Shown: positions 51,085 through 59,667, numbered from the stretch's first letter. The stretch: 64,000 nucleotides of DNA from Geomonas paludis (GCF_014193585.1 NZ_BLXY01000003.1:411720-475719); one strand, 5' to 3'. Made by a program: numbers and translations. The notes: a model not told the origin generated them from the sequence alone.

Positions 51085-52941
51085 TCAAACCTCTATCCGG
51101 AATTGGGCGCCGCCGTCCACGTTGCACGCGGTGAGCAGCCCCCCCATGTTTTTCTCGATGATGGTCTTGGACATGAAAAGACCGACTCCGGTGCCGGCCT
51201 GCGGCCCCTTGGTGGTGAAGTAGGGGTCGAAGATCCGGGGCAGGATCTCCTCCGGGATCCCCCCGGCGTTGTCGGTTACCGTCAGCACCGCCCTCCCCGC
51301 CTGTTCCGCGATGCTGACCTGGACCGCGGGAGCAGCCACCCCGCGCTCCGCGATGGCGTCGCGGGCGTTGACCAGGATGTTGAGCAGTACCTGGGCGAAC
51401 TCGTTGGGGTATCCGTCTACCTCCGGGTCGCCCTGCTGCTGCACCCTGAGGGAGACCCCCAGGGACTGCAGGCTGCCGTCGACCAGCGACAGCACCTTGG
51501 CGACTTCGTCGGCCACCTTGAAGCGCAGCTTCTCCTTGTCCGGCCTGAAGAAGTTCCTGAAGTCGTCGATGGTCTGCGACATGTGGCGCACGATCGCCAT
51601 GGACTTGGCGACATTCTCTTCGAGGAACTCCCGGTCCAGCTGCCCCAGTTCGTGGAACAAAAGGGGCTGCTGCACCAACAGTCCCAGCGCGTTCAGCGGC
51701 TGGCGCCACTGGTGGGCGATGTTGCCCACCATCTCCCCCAGGGCCGCCTGGCGGCTTTGCTGGGTGAGCAGTTGTTCCTGGCGGCGCACCTCCTCCATGG
51801 CCCGGATCCGCTCGGCGGTCTCCCGGCGCAGGTCGTCGATGGTGAGGGAGAGCTGCCGTTCCGCCTGGTCCCTTTCCGCGGCCCGGCGCTGCAGCAGTCG
51901 GGAAGCCTGGACCAGCGCCTCGGCCAGCTCCGAGGTCTCGCTGGAAGCGGTGGCGACTGCAGGCGCTTCTTCGCCGCTGCCGATCGCCAGCGCCGGCTGC
52001 ACCAGCGACTGTATGTCGCGTGCGATGCGGCTGGCAAGCCAGCACGCCAACAGGATCCCGAGCAGCGAACTGGCGACGCCGATGCCTACCGCCCAGCGCA
52101 TCCAGCTGTAGAGGTCTGCCAGTGCGACCTCGGCGGGGACCGCGACGGCCACGGTCCATCCGGAGAAGGAGGATTTGGAGAAAGCGGCAAAGGTGGTGCC
52201 CCCCTTTGCCGTCGCGATGAGCAGCGTCCCCTCGTTGCTGCGGGACAATGCGGCACGCAGATCTCCGGTCAGCTCCTTGCCGACGAATTCGTCGAGGTTC
52301 CTGGTGCGGGCGGTGATGACGCCGTTGCGGTCGACCACGGTGCCGTACCAGTCCTTGAAGACATTCTGGCTTTGCAGCACCGAGGAAAGCACCAGCGAGG
52401 GAAAAGACATGGAGAGGTCGTAGGCGACGGCGCCGTTGATGACCACCGGCACGTCGATGGCGATCACCGGGCGCTTGGTGACCGCGCCGCGAAAGAGGTT
52501 GCTGACGACGGGTTTGCCTTCCTCGAAGATGCGGCGCACGGTGTCGGGGTTGTTGCGCTTGGGGAGCTTGCTCCCCAGGGGGCGGTAGGTGTTCACCAGC
52601 TGCTGCCCGGTGCAGTCGGCGACGATGATGTCGGCGCCGGGGTAGTTCTTGAGGATTTCCCTGCTCTGGTGGTGCAGCGCCACGAAGTCACCCTTTTTGA
52701 AGGACGGGGAACTGCCCAGCGCGCTCAGGGAGGCCTGGACGTTGGCCAGTTCCCGGTCCACCGCCATGGTCATGGCGCGGGCGTTCTCGAGCATGTCGCG
52801 GCTCACCTGGTCCAGGTTGGAGACGTAGGCATGACGCGCCATCACGGCAGCGATGAGCCAGACCGGCAGCACGCAGGCGGCGACCAGGATGGACAGCTGG
52901 CGACGGATCGATGGCCTTCGTTGCTGCGGGGTGTCAATCAT
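51085..52941 (-). CDS. Membrane sensor histidine kinase, dCache type
   Basis: 618 aa. N-terminal span (RQLSILVAACVLPVWLIAAVMA), a dCache-like periplasmic sensor (SKLPKRNNPDTVRRIFEEG; GVITARTRNLDEFVGKEL; FSGWTVAVAVP), a second span (AVGIGVASSLLGILLACWLA), coiled coil, the H-box GNIAHQWRQPLNALGLLVQQP and HATPase motifs NARDAIAER, DNAGGIPEE and GTGVGLFMSKTI. Same architecture and H-box style as the kinase at 28737, so they are paralogues. It starts inside the end of the upstream 48-aa gene (ATGA overlap). Confidence 0.9.
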   Translation of the reverse strand: MIDTPQQRRPSIRRQLSILVAACVLPVWLIAAVMARHAYVSNLDQVSRDMLENARAMTMAVDRELANVQASLSALGSSPSFKKGDFVALHHQSREILKNYPGADIIVADCTGQQLVNTYRPLGSKLPKRNNPDTVRRIFEEGKPVVSNLFRGAVTKRPVIAIDVPVVINGAVAYDLSMSFPSLVLSSVLQSQNVFKDWYGTVVDRNGVITARTRNLDEFVGKELTGDLRAALSRSNEGTLLIATAKGGTTFAAFSKSSFSGWTVAVAVPAEVALADLYSWMRWAVGIGVASSLLGILLACWLASRIARDIQSLVQPALAIGSGEEAPAVATASSETSELAEALVQASRLLQRRAAERDQAERQLSLTIDDLRRETAERIRAMEEVRRQEQLLTQQSRQAALGEMVGNIAHQWRQPLNALGLLVQQPLLFHELGQLDREFLEENVAKSMAIVRHMSQTIDDFRNFFRPDKEKLRFKVADEVAKVLSLVDGSLQSLGVSLRVQQQGDPEVDGYPNEFAQVLLNILVNARDAIAERGVAAPAVQVSIAEQAGRAVLTVTDNAGGIPEEILPRIFDPYFTTKGPQAGTGVGLFMSKTIIEKNMGGLLTACNVDGGAQFRIEV

Positions 52942-53084
52942 TCAAGCATCTCGGTGAGTATGGCATCGAGACTCTTGCCTTCATAGAGACTCTCCAGCAG
53001 CTTGTGCAGGGTGGTCTGGATGCCCTTGTATTGACAGTTGGCCACCAGTTGATTCTCAAGGATCTGCAGTTGGTCCCTTGTCAT
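52938..53084 (-). CDS. 48-residue helical protein overlapping the kinase start
   Basis: A short frame missed by length filters: ATG 53084 four bases after GGGAGGTG, 48 codons, and a TGA stop that shares bases with the kinase ATG (ATGA). The product begins MTRDQLQILENQLVANC and ends SLDAILTEMLE: an amphipathic helix with one Cys. Perfect translational coupling and a strong ribosome-binding site support a real gene, perhaps a regulator of the kinase. No homologue recognised. Confidence 0.7.
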   Translation of the reverse strand: MTRDQLQILENQLVANCQYKGIQTTLHKLLESLYEGKSLDAILTEMLE

Positions 53085-53179
53085 TGACACCTCCCTTTTC
53101 TCATTATGAGTTAGCTTCCAATTCTGCCAAACACTGGGTCGCTGTCAATGAGGTACTGGAACCTCTATGACAGAGACGG

Positions 53180-53626
53180 TCAACTCTTGGCCTGCAAACG
53201 CCTGAACCAGGAAACCACCGCCTCTGCCTGCTGCGCCCCGGGCAGTTGCTCGACCGACTTGCCGTTGCGCAAAAGGTGCAGTACCGGGATGCCGCGCACC
53301 CCGAACCGCCCCGACAGCGTCGGGCTTTCATCCGTGTTGACCTGGACCACCAGGGCCTCCCCGGCCAGAAGTGCCGCCACCTTTCGCACCGACGGTGCGA
53401 ATGAGACGCAATGCGGTCACCAGGGGGCCCAGAATTCGGCGAGCACGGGGCCGGGATAGGCGGAGATGAAGGCATCGAAGTCGGCGTCGTGGAGCTCGCG
53501 GGGGGTGCTGTAGAGGGGTGGGAGCTTGGCGCGGCAGTTGCCGCACACCCCGGCTACCCCTTCCTTTTCGGCGGGGATGCGGTTTACGGCGCCGCAGCCG
53601 GGACACTTGAGCTGGAATGATGTCAT
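53180..53626 (-). CDS. Thioredoxin-2-type selenoprotein candidate (in-frame TGA at the active site)
   Basis: Reading through one TGA gives 148 aa. Residues 1-38 are the zinc ribbon of thioredoxin 2 (C8-x2-C11, C28-x2-C31). The thioredoxin fold follows, with FWAPW69, TGA at codon 70 (53417-53419), P-H, then C73, and the cis-Pro in RGIP114V. TGA thus replaces the first Cys of the W-C-x-x-C motif. ATG 53626 has a perfect AAGGAGG. Both halves are in one frame and full domain length is kept, and a SECIS-like hairpin follows the TGA, so selenocysteine is the favoured reading. The alternative is a nonsense mutation of a TGC or TGT codon. Confidence 0.72.
53383..53401 (-). promoter_or_regulatory. Bacterial SECIS-like hairpin
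   Basis: On the mRNA, TTCGCACC and GGTGCGAA form a perfect 8-bp stem around the loop GTC. The loop starts 23 nt after the TGA (accepted range for bacterial SECIS is about 16-37) and begins with G. It lies inside coding sequence just downstream of the TGA, as bSECIS elements do. Confidence 0.65.
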
Positions 53627-53782
53627 GTCTGCCTCCTTTTGGGCGGAATTGGAACTGGAGAATTCTACCATCCCGCCGTTCATCCATCCCGCTCCTTTTG
53701 TTTGCGCGGATTCGGCGTTTCACATTTTTTTCGCTTTCTGGTATGTTGGGTTGTTTGAAAATCAACCGGAGGTTTTGTACCG

Positions 53783-54604
53783 ATGAAGTTTCGTATCCTG
53801 CTCCTGCTCCTCGCCGTCGCCCTGCTGGCCGTAACCGGCGCACAGGCCGTCACCCCGGCCGCCAAGCCGGCCCAGCCCGCCGCCAGCCAGGGGGTCCACG
53901 TCCCCATACTGCTGTACCACCGCTTCGGCCCCACCGTGGCCGACGGCATGACCATCAAGACCTCGGTCTTCGAGGAACACCTGAAGTACCTGCGCGACAA
54001 CGGCTACACCGTCATCCCGCTCAGAAAGCTCGTGGACTACTACCTGAAGAAGGGACCGGCACCCGCCCCGAAATCGGTGGTCATCGTCGAGGACGACGCG
54101 CACAAGTCGGTGTACAGCGACATGCTGCCGCTGGCCAAGAAATACAACGTCCCGGTCACCGTGTTCGTCTACCCCTCGGCGATCTCCAACGCCAAGTACG
54201 CCATGACCTGGGAACAGCTGAAAACCCTGCAGAAGAACGGCTTCGACATCCAGTCCCACACCTTCTGGCACCCCAACTTCAGGCACGACAAGAAGAAGAT
54301 GGCGCCGGCGGAATTCGAGAAGTCGGTACAGACCCAGCTCAAGAAGAGTAAGGCGAAGCTGGAAGAGAAGCTGGGGACCAAGGTGGACCTGCTGGCCTGG
54401 CCCTTCGGCATCTACGACGACTACCTGCTCAAGAAGGCGGCCGACGCGGGGTACGTGGCGACCTTCACCATCGAGGCCCACCACGCGGGCCCCGGCGACG
54501 TGGCCATGAAGCTGCCGCGCTACCTGCTGATCAACGCGGACCAGGGCAAGTCCTTCGCCCGCATCGTCGAGGGGACCGCCCCGAAGAGGAACGTGGTGTA
54601 CTAA
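53783..54604 (+). CDS. Exported NodB-type polysaccharide deacetylase
   Basis: 273 aa with signal peptide (RILLLLLAVALLAVTGAQA). Motifs: PILLYHRFG at the start of the domain, VVIVEDDAHKS (metal Asp pair, EDD rather than the common FDDG), VPVTVFVYP, FDIQSHTFWHPN (S/H-x-H-P second motif) and DLLAWPFGIYDD. It probably removes acetyl groups from an extracellular or periplasmic glycan. GGAGG lies 10 bases upstream of ATG. Its last codons are repeated about 80 bp downstream (see the following repeat). Confidence 0.85.
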   Translation: MKFRILLLLLAVALLAVTGAQAVTPAAKPAQPAASQGVHVPILLYHRFGPTVADGMTIKTSVFEEHLKYLRDNGYTVIPLRKLVDYYLKKGPAPAPKSVVIVEDDAHKSVYSDMLPLAKKYNVPVTVFVYPSAISNAKYAMTWEQLKTLQKNGFDIQSHTFWHPNFRHDKKKMAPAEFEKSVQTQLKKSKAKLEEKLGTKVDLLAWPFGIYDDYLLKKAADAGYVATFTIEAHHAGPGDVAMKLPRYLLINADQGKSFARIVEGTAPKRNVVY

Positions 54605-54695
54605 GCTACCTCGGGGGGCTCTCCCAACGAAAGGCAAATCCCCCTAAATCCCCCTTTGCAAAAGGGGGACTTTTACCGAAGAACGTGGTCTATTA
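54605..54695. repeat. CCCCCTAAATCCCCC element with duplicated gene tail
   Basis: Just after the deacetylase stop lies GGCAAATCCCCCTAAATCCC and CCCTTTGCAAAAGGGGGACTTT, whose TCCCCCTTT/AAAAGGGGGA part is a hairpin followed by TTTT (terminator-like). Right after it, CCGAAGAACGTGGTCTATTA then A repeats the end of the gene (CCGAAGAGGAACGTGGTGTA then CTAA). The arrangement looks like an inserted element flanked by a partial duplication of the gene tail. The same CCCC word occurs near 46.68 and 62.45 kb. Confidence 0.6.
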
Positions 54696-54769
54696 ATTGG
54701 GTAAAAAAAGCGGCGCACGGCAATGGCGCCGGCGCCGCTTTATCACTCACAGCCCGTAAGAGCGGTCAC

Positions 54770-54952
54770 ATGGAAGAAAAGGAAGATTCACACAACTGCA
54801 AGAAGCACCCCTGTCCTGACTGCAGCTTCTGCCAGTGGTGCTCCGACGACAGGTGCAGGATGTGCCGGGGCAAGCAGTGCTCGCGCAAAAAACTCTCCAG
54901 CGCCGAACAGATCGCGCTTTACGAAGCGCTGAACCAGAAGAAGCCCGCCTAG
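54770..54952 (+). CDS. Small Cys-rich protein
   Basis: 60 aa from ATG 54770. Nine Cys: NCKKHPCPDCSFCQWCSDD, then RCRMCRGKQC, arranged in C-x2-C / C-x3-C pairs like short zinc-ribbon or iron-sulphur proteins. C-terminus is a helix (SSAEQIALYEALNQKK). The ribosome-binding site is weak. An upstream in-frame start exists but lies in repeat sequence. Conserved style in Geobacter; function unknown. Confidence 0.65.
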   Translation: MEEKEDSHNCKKHPCPDCSFCQWCSDDRCRMCRGKQCSRKKLSSAEQIALYEALNQKKPA

Positions 54953-55023
54953 AGCCATCCTGTGTCAGTATCCCGCTTCAAATCCCTCAAGTAGTCTCAT
55001 CTCCATCCGAATAGTAGCTTGGG

Positions 55024-55620
55024 TCAGATATCCGTCCCCTGGCGCACCACCACGTTTCTGACCGCCACCCGTGCCTTCACGCCGCAAAGCTCGCGAAACA
55101 GTGAGGCCAGGTACCTGATGGTCACCACCTTGTGGAAGAACGATTGCGTCATCCCGTAGCAGAGCTTGCGCAGCCTGCTCGGGTTCCTGCTGCCCAAAAG
55201 GAGCGGGCAGTAGTCGGAGAGCTGCACCGTGACGCGCCCTCCATCTTGCCCGGTGGTGTTCAAGAGGGAAAACATGCCGCTGTCGCATTCCCCGGGCTGG
55301 ACCAGGATGCCGCCGCTGATGCAGAGGTGGACCGCCTGGGTTTCCCGGTCCGCTTCGAAGCGGGCCGCGCTGAAGGCGAGCAGAGCATAACGGGTCCCGG
55401 TGACCCGGAACTCGACGCCGGCGGGTTCCATGACCGGGGTGATCAGCCCCAGGGTGCAGCGATGCACTACCTTGAAGTAGTGCTCCAGCAGGAAGGCGGG
55501 GTCGGCCCGCAGTGCCGCATCGGCGGGAAGGTCGATCCACTGCACGGAGTAGACGGAGGAGTCCGGCAGCAGGATCTGCTGGCATGAGATTTCCAGTTCA
55601 AGCTGTCTGGGCTCGGCCAT
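55024..55620 (-). CDS. Conserved orphan protein of 198 residues
   Basis: GGAG lies 5 bases before ATG 55620. No signal peptide or membrane segment. Predicted mixed beta-rich N-terminal half (LELEISCQQILLP, VEFRVTGTRYALLAF, VHLCISGGILV) and a helical C-terminus (SRLRKLCYGMTQSFFHKVV). No known family. It is divergent from the haemerythrin gene. Confidence 0.65.
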   Translation of the reverse strand: MAEPRQLELEISCQQILLPDSSVYSVQWIDLPADAALRADPAFLLEHYFKVVHRCTLGLITPVMEPAGVEFRVTGTRYALLAFSAARFEADRETQAVHLCISGGILVQPGECDSGMFSLLNTTGQDGGRVTVQLSDYCPLLLGSRNPSRLRKLCYGMTQSFFHKVVTIRYLASLFRELCGVKARVAVRNVVVRQGTDI

Positions 55621-55739
55621 GAAGGCTCCGGGTGCTACGGCGAAGTTGGCGGCGAAGGGAAAAAGATAACACAGAGTGGGTCCGGTTGGCTACGGAGCAG
55701 GCATACATAGTTTCAACACGCCCCCAAAGGGAGAGGTTC

Positions 55740-56147
55740 ATGGAAATAATCGAGTGGTCGGAAAGTTTGAGTGTGGGGATCGTGAAGGTAGACGAGCAGC
55801 ATAAGATGTTGATCCAGATGATGGATGAGCTGGACAAGGCGATCAGGAACAACGAGAGTGCCGACGTGGTGGAAGACGTGCTCACCAACCTGTTCAACTA
55901 CGCGCAGGCCCATTTCGCCGTGGAGGAGGAACTGTTCCGTACCCACAGATACCCGGAGATGGCCCTGCACGAACTGGAGCACCAGCGCTTCATCGCCAAG
56001 GCCTTCGCCTTCAAGGAGCGGCTGAGCTCCAAGCGCCCGGGGCTCGCCCTGGAGTTGCTGAACTTCCTGTCCAGCTGGGTGCTGAACCACATCGAACTGA
56101 CCGACAAGCGCTACGCCAGGTTCCTGCACGACTGCGGGGTGACCTGA
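55740..56147 (+). CDS. Canonical bacteriohaemerythrin
   Basis: 135 aa from ATG 55740 after GGGAGAGG; an upstream start adds non-homologous sequence. All seven ligands are present: H21 (DEQH), H58 and E62 (HFAVEE), H77 and H81 (HELEH), H117 and D122 (HIELTD), and the W..S....G lead-in. Binds O2 at a di-iron site. It serves as the full-ligand reference for the variant at 16820. Confidence 0.95.
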   Translation: MEIIEWSESLSVGIVKVDEQHKMLIQMMDELDKAIRNNESADVVEDVLTNLFNYAQAHFAVEEELFRTHRYPEMALHELEHQRFIAKAFAFKERLSSKRPGLALELLNFLSSWVLNHIELTDKRYARFLHDCGVT

Positions 56148-56157
56148 CCCCGGCCGG

Positions 56158-57357
56158 TCACCCCTTGACGGCGATGACGTACTTGAGGTAGCGCCCTTCG
56201 GGGAAGGTCACCGGGTAAGGAAAGTCCTCGGGCTGGCCGCCGAAGGAAACCACCTGCAACTGGTCCCCACCCTGCAGCGCGCCGCGGCGCAGTTCCTTTA
56301 AGTAGTCCGCCAGGTCCACCTTCTGATGGTTGGAGGAGGAGATCAGCACCCCCCCCGTTTTGAGCAGCTTGAGCGCCGCAGCCACCAGGTCCGAGGTGCC
56401 GCCGCGCGTGGTGAAGCGGCTCTTGGCGGTGGTGGAGAAGGAGGGGGGATCCATCAGGATCACGTCGTAGACCTTCTTCTGCCGGGCCAGTTCGTCCAGC
56501 ATCGTGAAACAGTCCCCGACCAGGAACTCGTGCCGCTTGGGGTTGAGCCGGTTCAGCTCGAAGTTCTCCCTGGCCTGGGCCATGTAGCCGGGCGAGGCGT
56601 CGACGCTGGTGACCAGGCTCGCCCCGGCCGCGGCGGCGGCAACCGAGAAGGCGCCGGTGTAGCAGAACAGGTTCAAAAAGCGCTTACCCTGCACCCGCGC
56701 CATCAGGTCGCGCCGGTGCTTGCGCATGTCGAGGAAGAGCCCGGTGTTCAAGCCGCGCTCGAGGCTGACCCGGTAGGTGAGGCCGTTTTCCCGCACCAAA
56801 AGCGGCTCGGGAGCAGGCTTTCCTGCCAGCAGCCGGCCGTACTTCTTGTCGTCGCTCTCCGCCTCCAGTTCCCTCGTGTTCTGGGGGCGTCCCTTTTCGT
56901 AGATCCCCGCCGGTGCCAGCAGCTCTTCCAGCGCCTGGGTCACCAGTTTCAGATGCCTGCGCCACCCCGAGCAGTACACCTGCACCATGAGGTAGTCGCC
57001 GTAACGGTCCACGGTGAGCCCGGGGAGGCCGTCCCCTTCGCCGTTGACCAGCCGGTAGGCGTCCGAGTCGTCCAGTTGCGCGTGGTTTTTACGCAGCGCC
57101 ACGGCCCGTTCCAGGCGTGCCTGCACCCAGCCCCGGTCGAGACGCATGCGCTGCCGCGACAGGATGCGGGCGACGATGCGGTCCTTGGGATCGAGCAGTG
57201 CCGAGGCGAGGAAGCGCCCGGAGCCGTCCACCAGTTCCACCAGGTCGCCGGCCTCACCGGCGGGCCACTTTTTGGTATAGGCATCGGCGATGATCCAGGG
57301 GTGCCCAAGCTCGATCATGCGCACCGACTCGTTTCCTACCAGGTACTGTTTGGACAT
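56158..57357 (-). CDS. rlmI: RlmI-like class I SAM-dependent rRNA methyltransferase
   Basis: 399 aa. PUA-like N-terminal domain (HPWIIADAYTKKW; DLVELVDGSGRFLASALLDP), then EKGRPQNTRELE, a methyltransferase core (FLNLFCYTGAFSVAAAAAGA, motif I) and the catalytic segment MDPPSFS, with C in QKVD... region absent as in this m5C family where PPSF is diagnostic. RlmI methylates C1962 of 23S rRNA. AAGGAG lies 4 bases before the ATG. Confidence 0.9.
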   Translation of the reverse strand: MSKQYLVGNESVRMIELGHPWIIADAYTKKWPAGEAGDLVELVDGSGRFLASALLDPKDRIVARILSRQRMRLDRGWVQARLERAVALRKNHAQLDDSDAYRLVNGEGDGLPGLTVDRYGDYLMVQVYCSGWRRHLKLVTQALEELLAPAGIYEKGRPQNTRELEAESDDKKYGRLLAGKPAPEPLLVRENGLTYRVSLERGLNTGLFLDMRKHRRDLMARVQGKRFLNLFCYTGAFSVAAAAAGASLVTSVDASPGYMAQARENFELNRLNPKRHEFLVGDCFTMLDELARQKKVYDVILMDPPSFSTTAKSRFTTRGGTSDLVAAALKLLKTGGVLISSSNHQKVDLADYLKELRRGALQGGDQLQVVSFGGQPEDFPYPVTFPEGRYLKYVIAVKG

Positions 57358-57401
57358 GGGACTCCTTCTTTAAACTATGCGTTGCCAAGAAACAAAAAAC
57401 A

Positions 57402-57436
57402 GGGGCGGCGATCCCGTACGGGATGCCGCCCCTTTT
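57402..57436. terminator. Bidirectional hairpin terminator
   Basis: GGGGCGGC(G)ATCCCGT / ACGGGAT(G)CCGCCCC pairs as a near-perfect palindrome, with a T run on the minus strand (GTTTTTTG) and TTTTACC on the plus strand. It lies between the rlmI-like gene and the 125-aa gene. Confidence 0.85.
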
Positions 57437-57455
57437 ACCTTGCTGTCGCGATGCT

Positions 57456-57833
57456 CTAGTGGGTGACCTGGCCGGCCTGCTCGGCGGCCATAGCCTGGCG
57501 AGCCTGCTCCAGGGCGTCGAGCTCCTTGATCTTCTCGCCCAGCCAGTAGTGCAGCTCGCGTGCGGTCTGGTGGTTCACCACGATGCCGTTGATGACCTGG
57601 CGCACCAGGCTGCGGCCCAGATCCGACGGCTCTACCTCGGTCTCGGGACCAATCTGGCCGGCCTGGGTGATCTCGTGGCTGATGGCGTTGGGCAGCGGCT
57701 GGCGCTCGAGGTAGAAGTTGATCACCAGCTCACCGCGCGGAGAGATGCCGCCGTGGGCGCCATTGACATAGATGGGGTTGTAATCGTAGGTGAAGATGTA
57801 TTTAAAGGTCATTTCGTTCTGGTTTTTCGCCAT
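57456..57833 (-). CDS. Conserved 125-residue protein, DUF3467-like in build
   Basis: AAAGGAG precedes ATG. Beta-rich start (FKYIFTYDYNPIYVNGAHGGISPRGELVINFYLE) and a C-terminal helix (VVNHQTARELHYWLGEKIKELDAL). The pattern of two strands, then VVNHQTARELHYWL, resembles DUF3467 proteins; similarity is by pattern only. Function unknown. Confidence 0.65.
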   Translation of the reverse strand: MAKNQNEMTFKYIFTYDYNPIYVNGAHGGISPRGELVINFYLERQPLPNAISHEITQAGQIGPETEVEPSDLGRSLVRQVINGIVVNHQTARELHYWLGEKIKELDALEQARQAMAAEQAGQVTH

Positions 57834-57951
57834 TGCAGATCTCCTTTGTTTGATGTCATTGAATTACAGCACCGCTCTTATAGCACGGAGCGGGCGCTCA
57901 AGGCAAACAATCAATGTAACCGGCATTAATCTTACCGATCAGCAACCCTTT

Positions 57952-59574
57952 TCAGGCATGGGCGGTCTTGGAGAGGTAGTAGTCGTAATTCCCCTCGTAG
58001 ACGCGCATCTCGCCGTGATCGACCTCGATGACGCGGTCGACCAGCTTGCGCAGGAAGTGGCGGTCGTGGCTCACCAGGATCACCGTCCCCTGGAAGTTTT
58101 CCAGTGCATCGAGGAGAATCTCGCGCGAGCGGATGTCCAGGTGGTTGGTCGGCTCGTCCAGCACCAGGAAGTTGACCGGGCGCGCCAGCAGCGTGGCCAG
58201 CACGACACGGCTCTTCTCGCCGCCGGAGAGGTTCTCGATGCGCTTGTCTACGTCGTCCCCCTGGAACAGGAAGGCCCCCAGGAGGTTGCGGATCACGCCG
58301 ATGGTCGCGAGCGGGATGACGTCCTGCACCGTCTCGAAAATGGTCTTCTTGGGGTCGAGGATCTCCATGGCGTGCTGGCTGAAGTAGCCGAGTTCAACGT
58401 TGGCGCCGAGGCTGACGCTCCCTTCGGTGGCGTCGGTCTGGCCGGCGATGGTCTTCAGGAAGGTGGACTTGCCGGCGCCGTTGACGCCGACCACCGCTAT
58501 CTTGCTCAGGCGCTTGATGACCCCGGTGACCCCGGAGAAGATGGGATGCACGCTGCCGTCGGGGTTCGACCAGCTCTTGCCCAGGTTGTCCATGGCCACC
58601 ACATCGTCGCCGCTTCTGGGCGGTGTGGCGAACTCGAACTTCACCACGCGCTCCTCGGGCGGTATCTCGATGCGTTCGATCTTCTCTATCTTCTTCACCC
58701 GCGACTGAACCTGCGCGGCGTGCGAGGCACGGGCGGCGAAGCGGGCGATGAACTCCTCTTCCTTGGCCAGCATCTCCTGCTGGCGCTTGTGACTCGCCAG
58801 GAGCTGTTCGCGGCGGATGTCGCGTTCCCTCTCGTAGAAATCGTAGTTGCCGCCGTAGGTGGTGACGGTCTTGTTGGCCACCTCGACGATGCGGTTCACG
58901 ACCCGGTTCATGAAGTCGCGGTCGTGGCTGGTCATCAGGAGCGCGCCCTTGTACTCGTTGGCGATCCACTCCTCCAGCCAGATGATGGATTCAACATCCA
59001 GGTGGTTGGTCGGCTCGTCCAGAAGGAGCACGTCGGGCGACAGGGTGAGGATCCCGGCCAGGGCCACGCGCATGCGCCAGCCGCCGCTGAAGGATTCCAC
59101 CGGGTTGTGGAAGCGGTCCGGGCCGATGCCGAGGCCGGTCAGCACCTCCTTCGCGCGCGAGTCGAGATCGTAGCCGCCGCGGTGCTCGAATTCCTCCATG
59201 GCGGAGCCGTAACGCTCCAGTAGTGCCGCCATGTCGTCATCGGACATGGGGAGCCCCATCTGCTCCTCCATCTGCTTCAGTTCGCCGGCCAGGCGCACCG
59301 TCTCAGCAGAGACCGCCATCACCTCTTCCAGGGCGGAGCGTCCCGCCATTTCGCCGATGTTCTGCGAGAAGTAGCCGATGGTGGTCTTCTTGGCGACGGT
59401 AATATCGCCGGCGTCGATATCTTCCTCCCCGGTGATGATCCGGAACAGCGAGGTCTTGCCGGCGCCATTGGGGCCGACCAGGCCGGAACGGGTGCCGGGC
59501 AGTATCTGGAAGCTGGCGTCGCGGAAAAGGACCTGCGAGCCGTGCTGTTTCGTGATGTTGGACAGATGAATCAT
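57952..59574 (-). CDS. ABC-F family ATP-binding protein
   Basis: 540 aa with two ABC cassettes and no membrane domain. Cassette 1: Walker A GPNGAGKTS, signature SGGWRMRVALA, LLLDEPTNHLD. Cassette 2: GVNGAGKST, SGGEKSRVVLA, LVLDEPTNHLD. Between them is the linker with a charged helical region (EREREQL-like: RREQLLASHKRQQEML). ABC-F proteins act on ribosomes (translation factors or antibiotic protection). GGGAG upstream. Confidence 0.93.
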   Translation of the reverse strand: MIHLSNITKQHGSQVLFRDASFQILPGTRSGLVGPNGAGKTSLFRIITGEEDIDAGDITVAKKTTIGYFSQNIGEMAGRSALEEVMAVSAETVRLAGELKQMEEQMGLPMSDDDMAALLERYGSAMEEFEHRGGYDLDSRAKEVLTGLGIGPDRFHNPVESFSGGWRMRVALAGILTLSPDVLLLDEPTNHLDVESIIWLEEWIANEYKGALLMTSHDRDFMNRVVNRIVEVANKTVTTYGGNYDFYERERDIRREQLLASHKRQQEMLAKEEEFIARFAARASHAAQVQSRVKKIEKIERIEIPPEERVVKFEFATPPRSGDDVVAMDNLGKSWSNPDGSVHPIFSGVTGVIKRLSKIAVVGVNGAGKSTFLKTIAGQTDATEGSVSLGANVELGYFSQHAMEILDPKKTIFETVQDVIPLATIGVIRNLLGAFLFQGDDVDKRIENLSGGEKSRVVLATLLARPVNFLVLDEPTNHLDIRSREILLDALENFQGTVILVSHDRHFLRKLVDRVIEVDHGEMRVYEGNYDYYLSKTAHA

Positions 59575-59667
59575 GCTTTCTCCCTGTGCTGAATTCGCAA
59601 CTTATCAGCGTTAGCACGAACCCGGCCGCAGTGACAACTTAATTTTCTTCAAGAAAGGCAAACCATT

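Noticed and set aside
53417..53419. Frameshift splitting the thioredoxin gene
   Set aside because: Both halves are in the same frame, so a single in-frame TGA explains the break. The remaining choice is selenocysteine or nonsense mutation.
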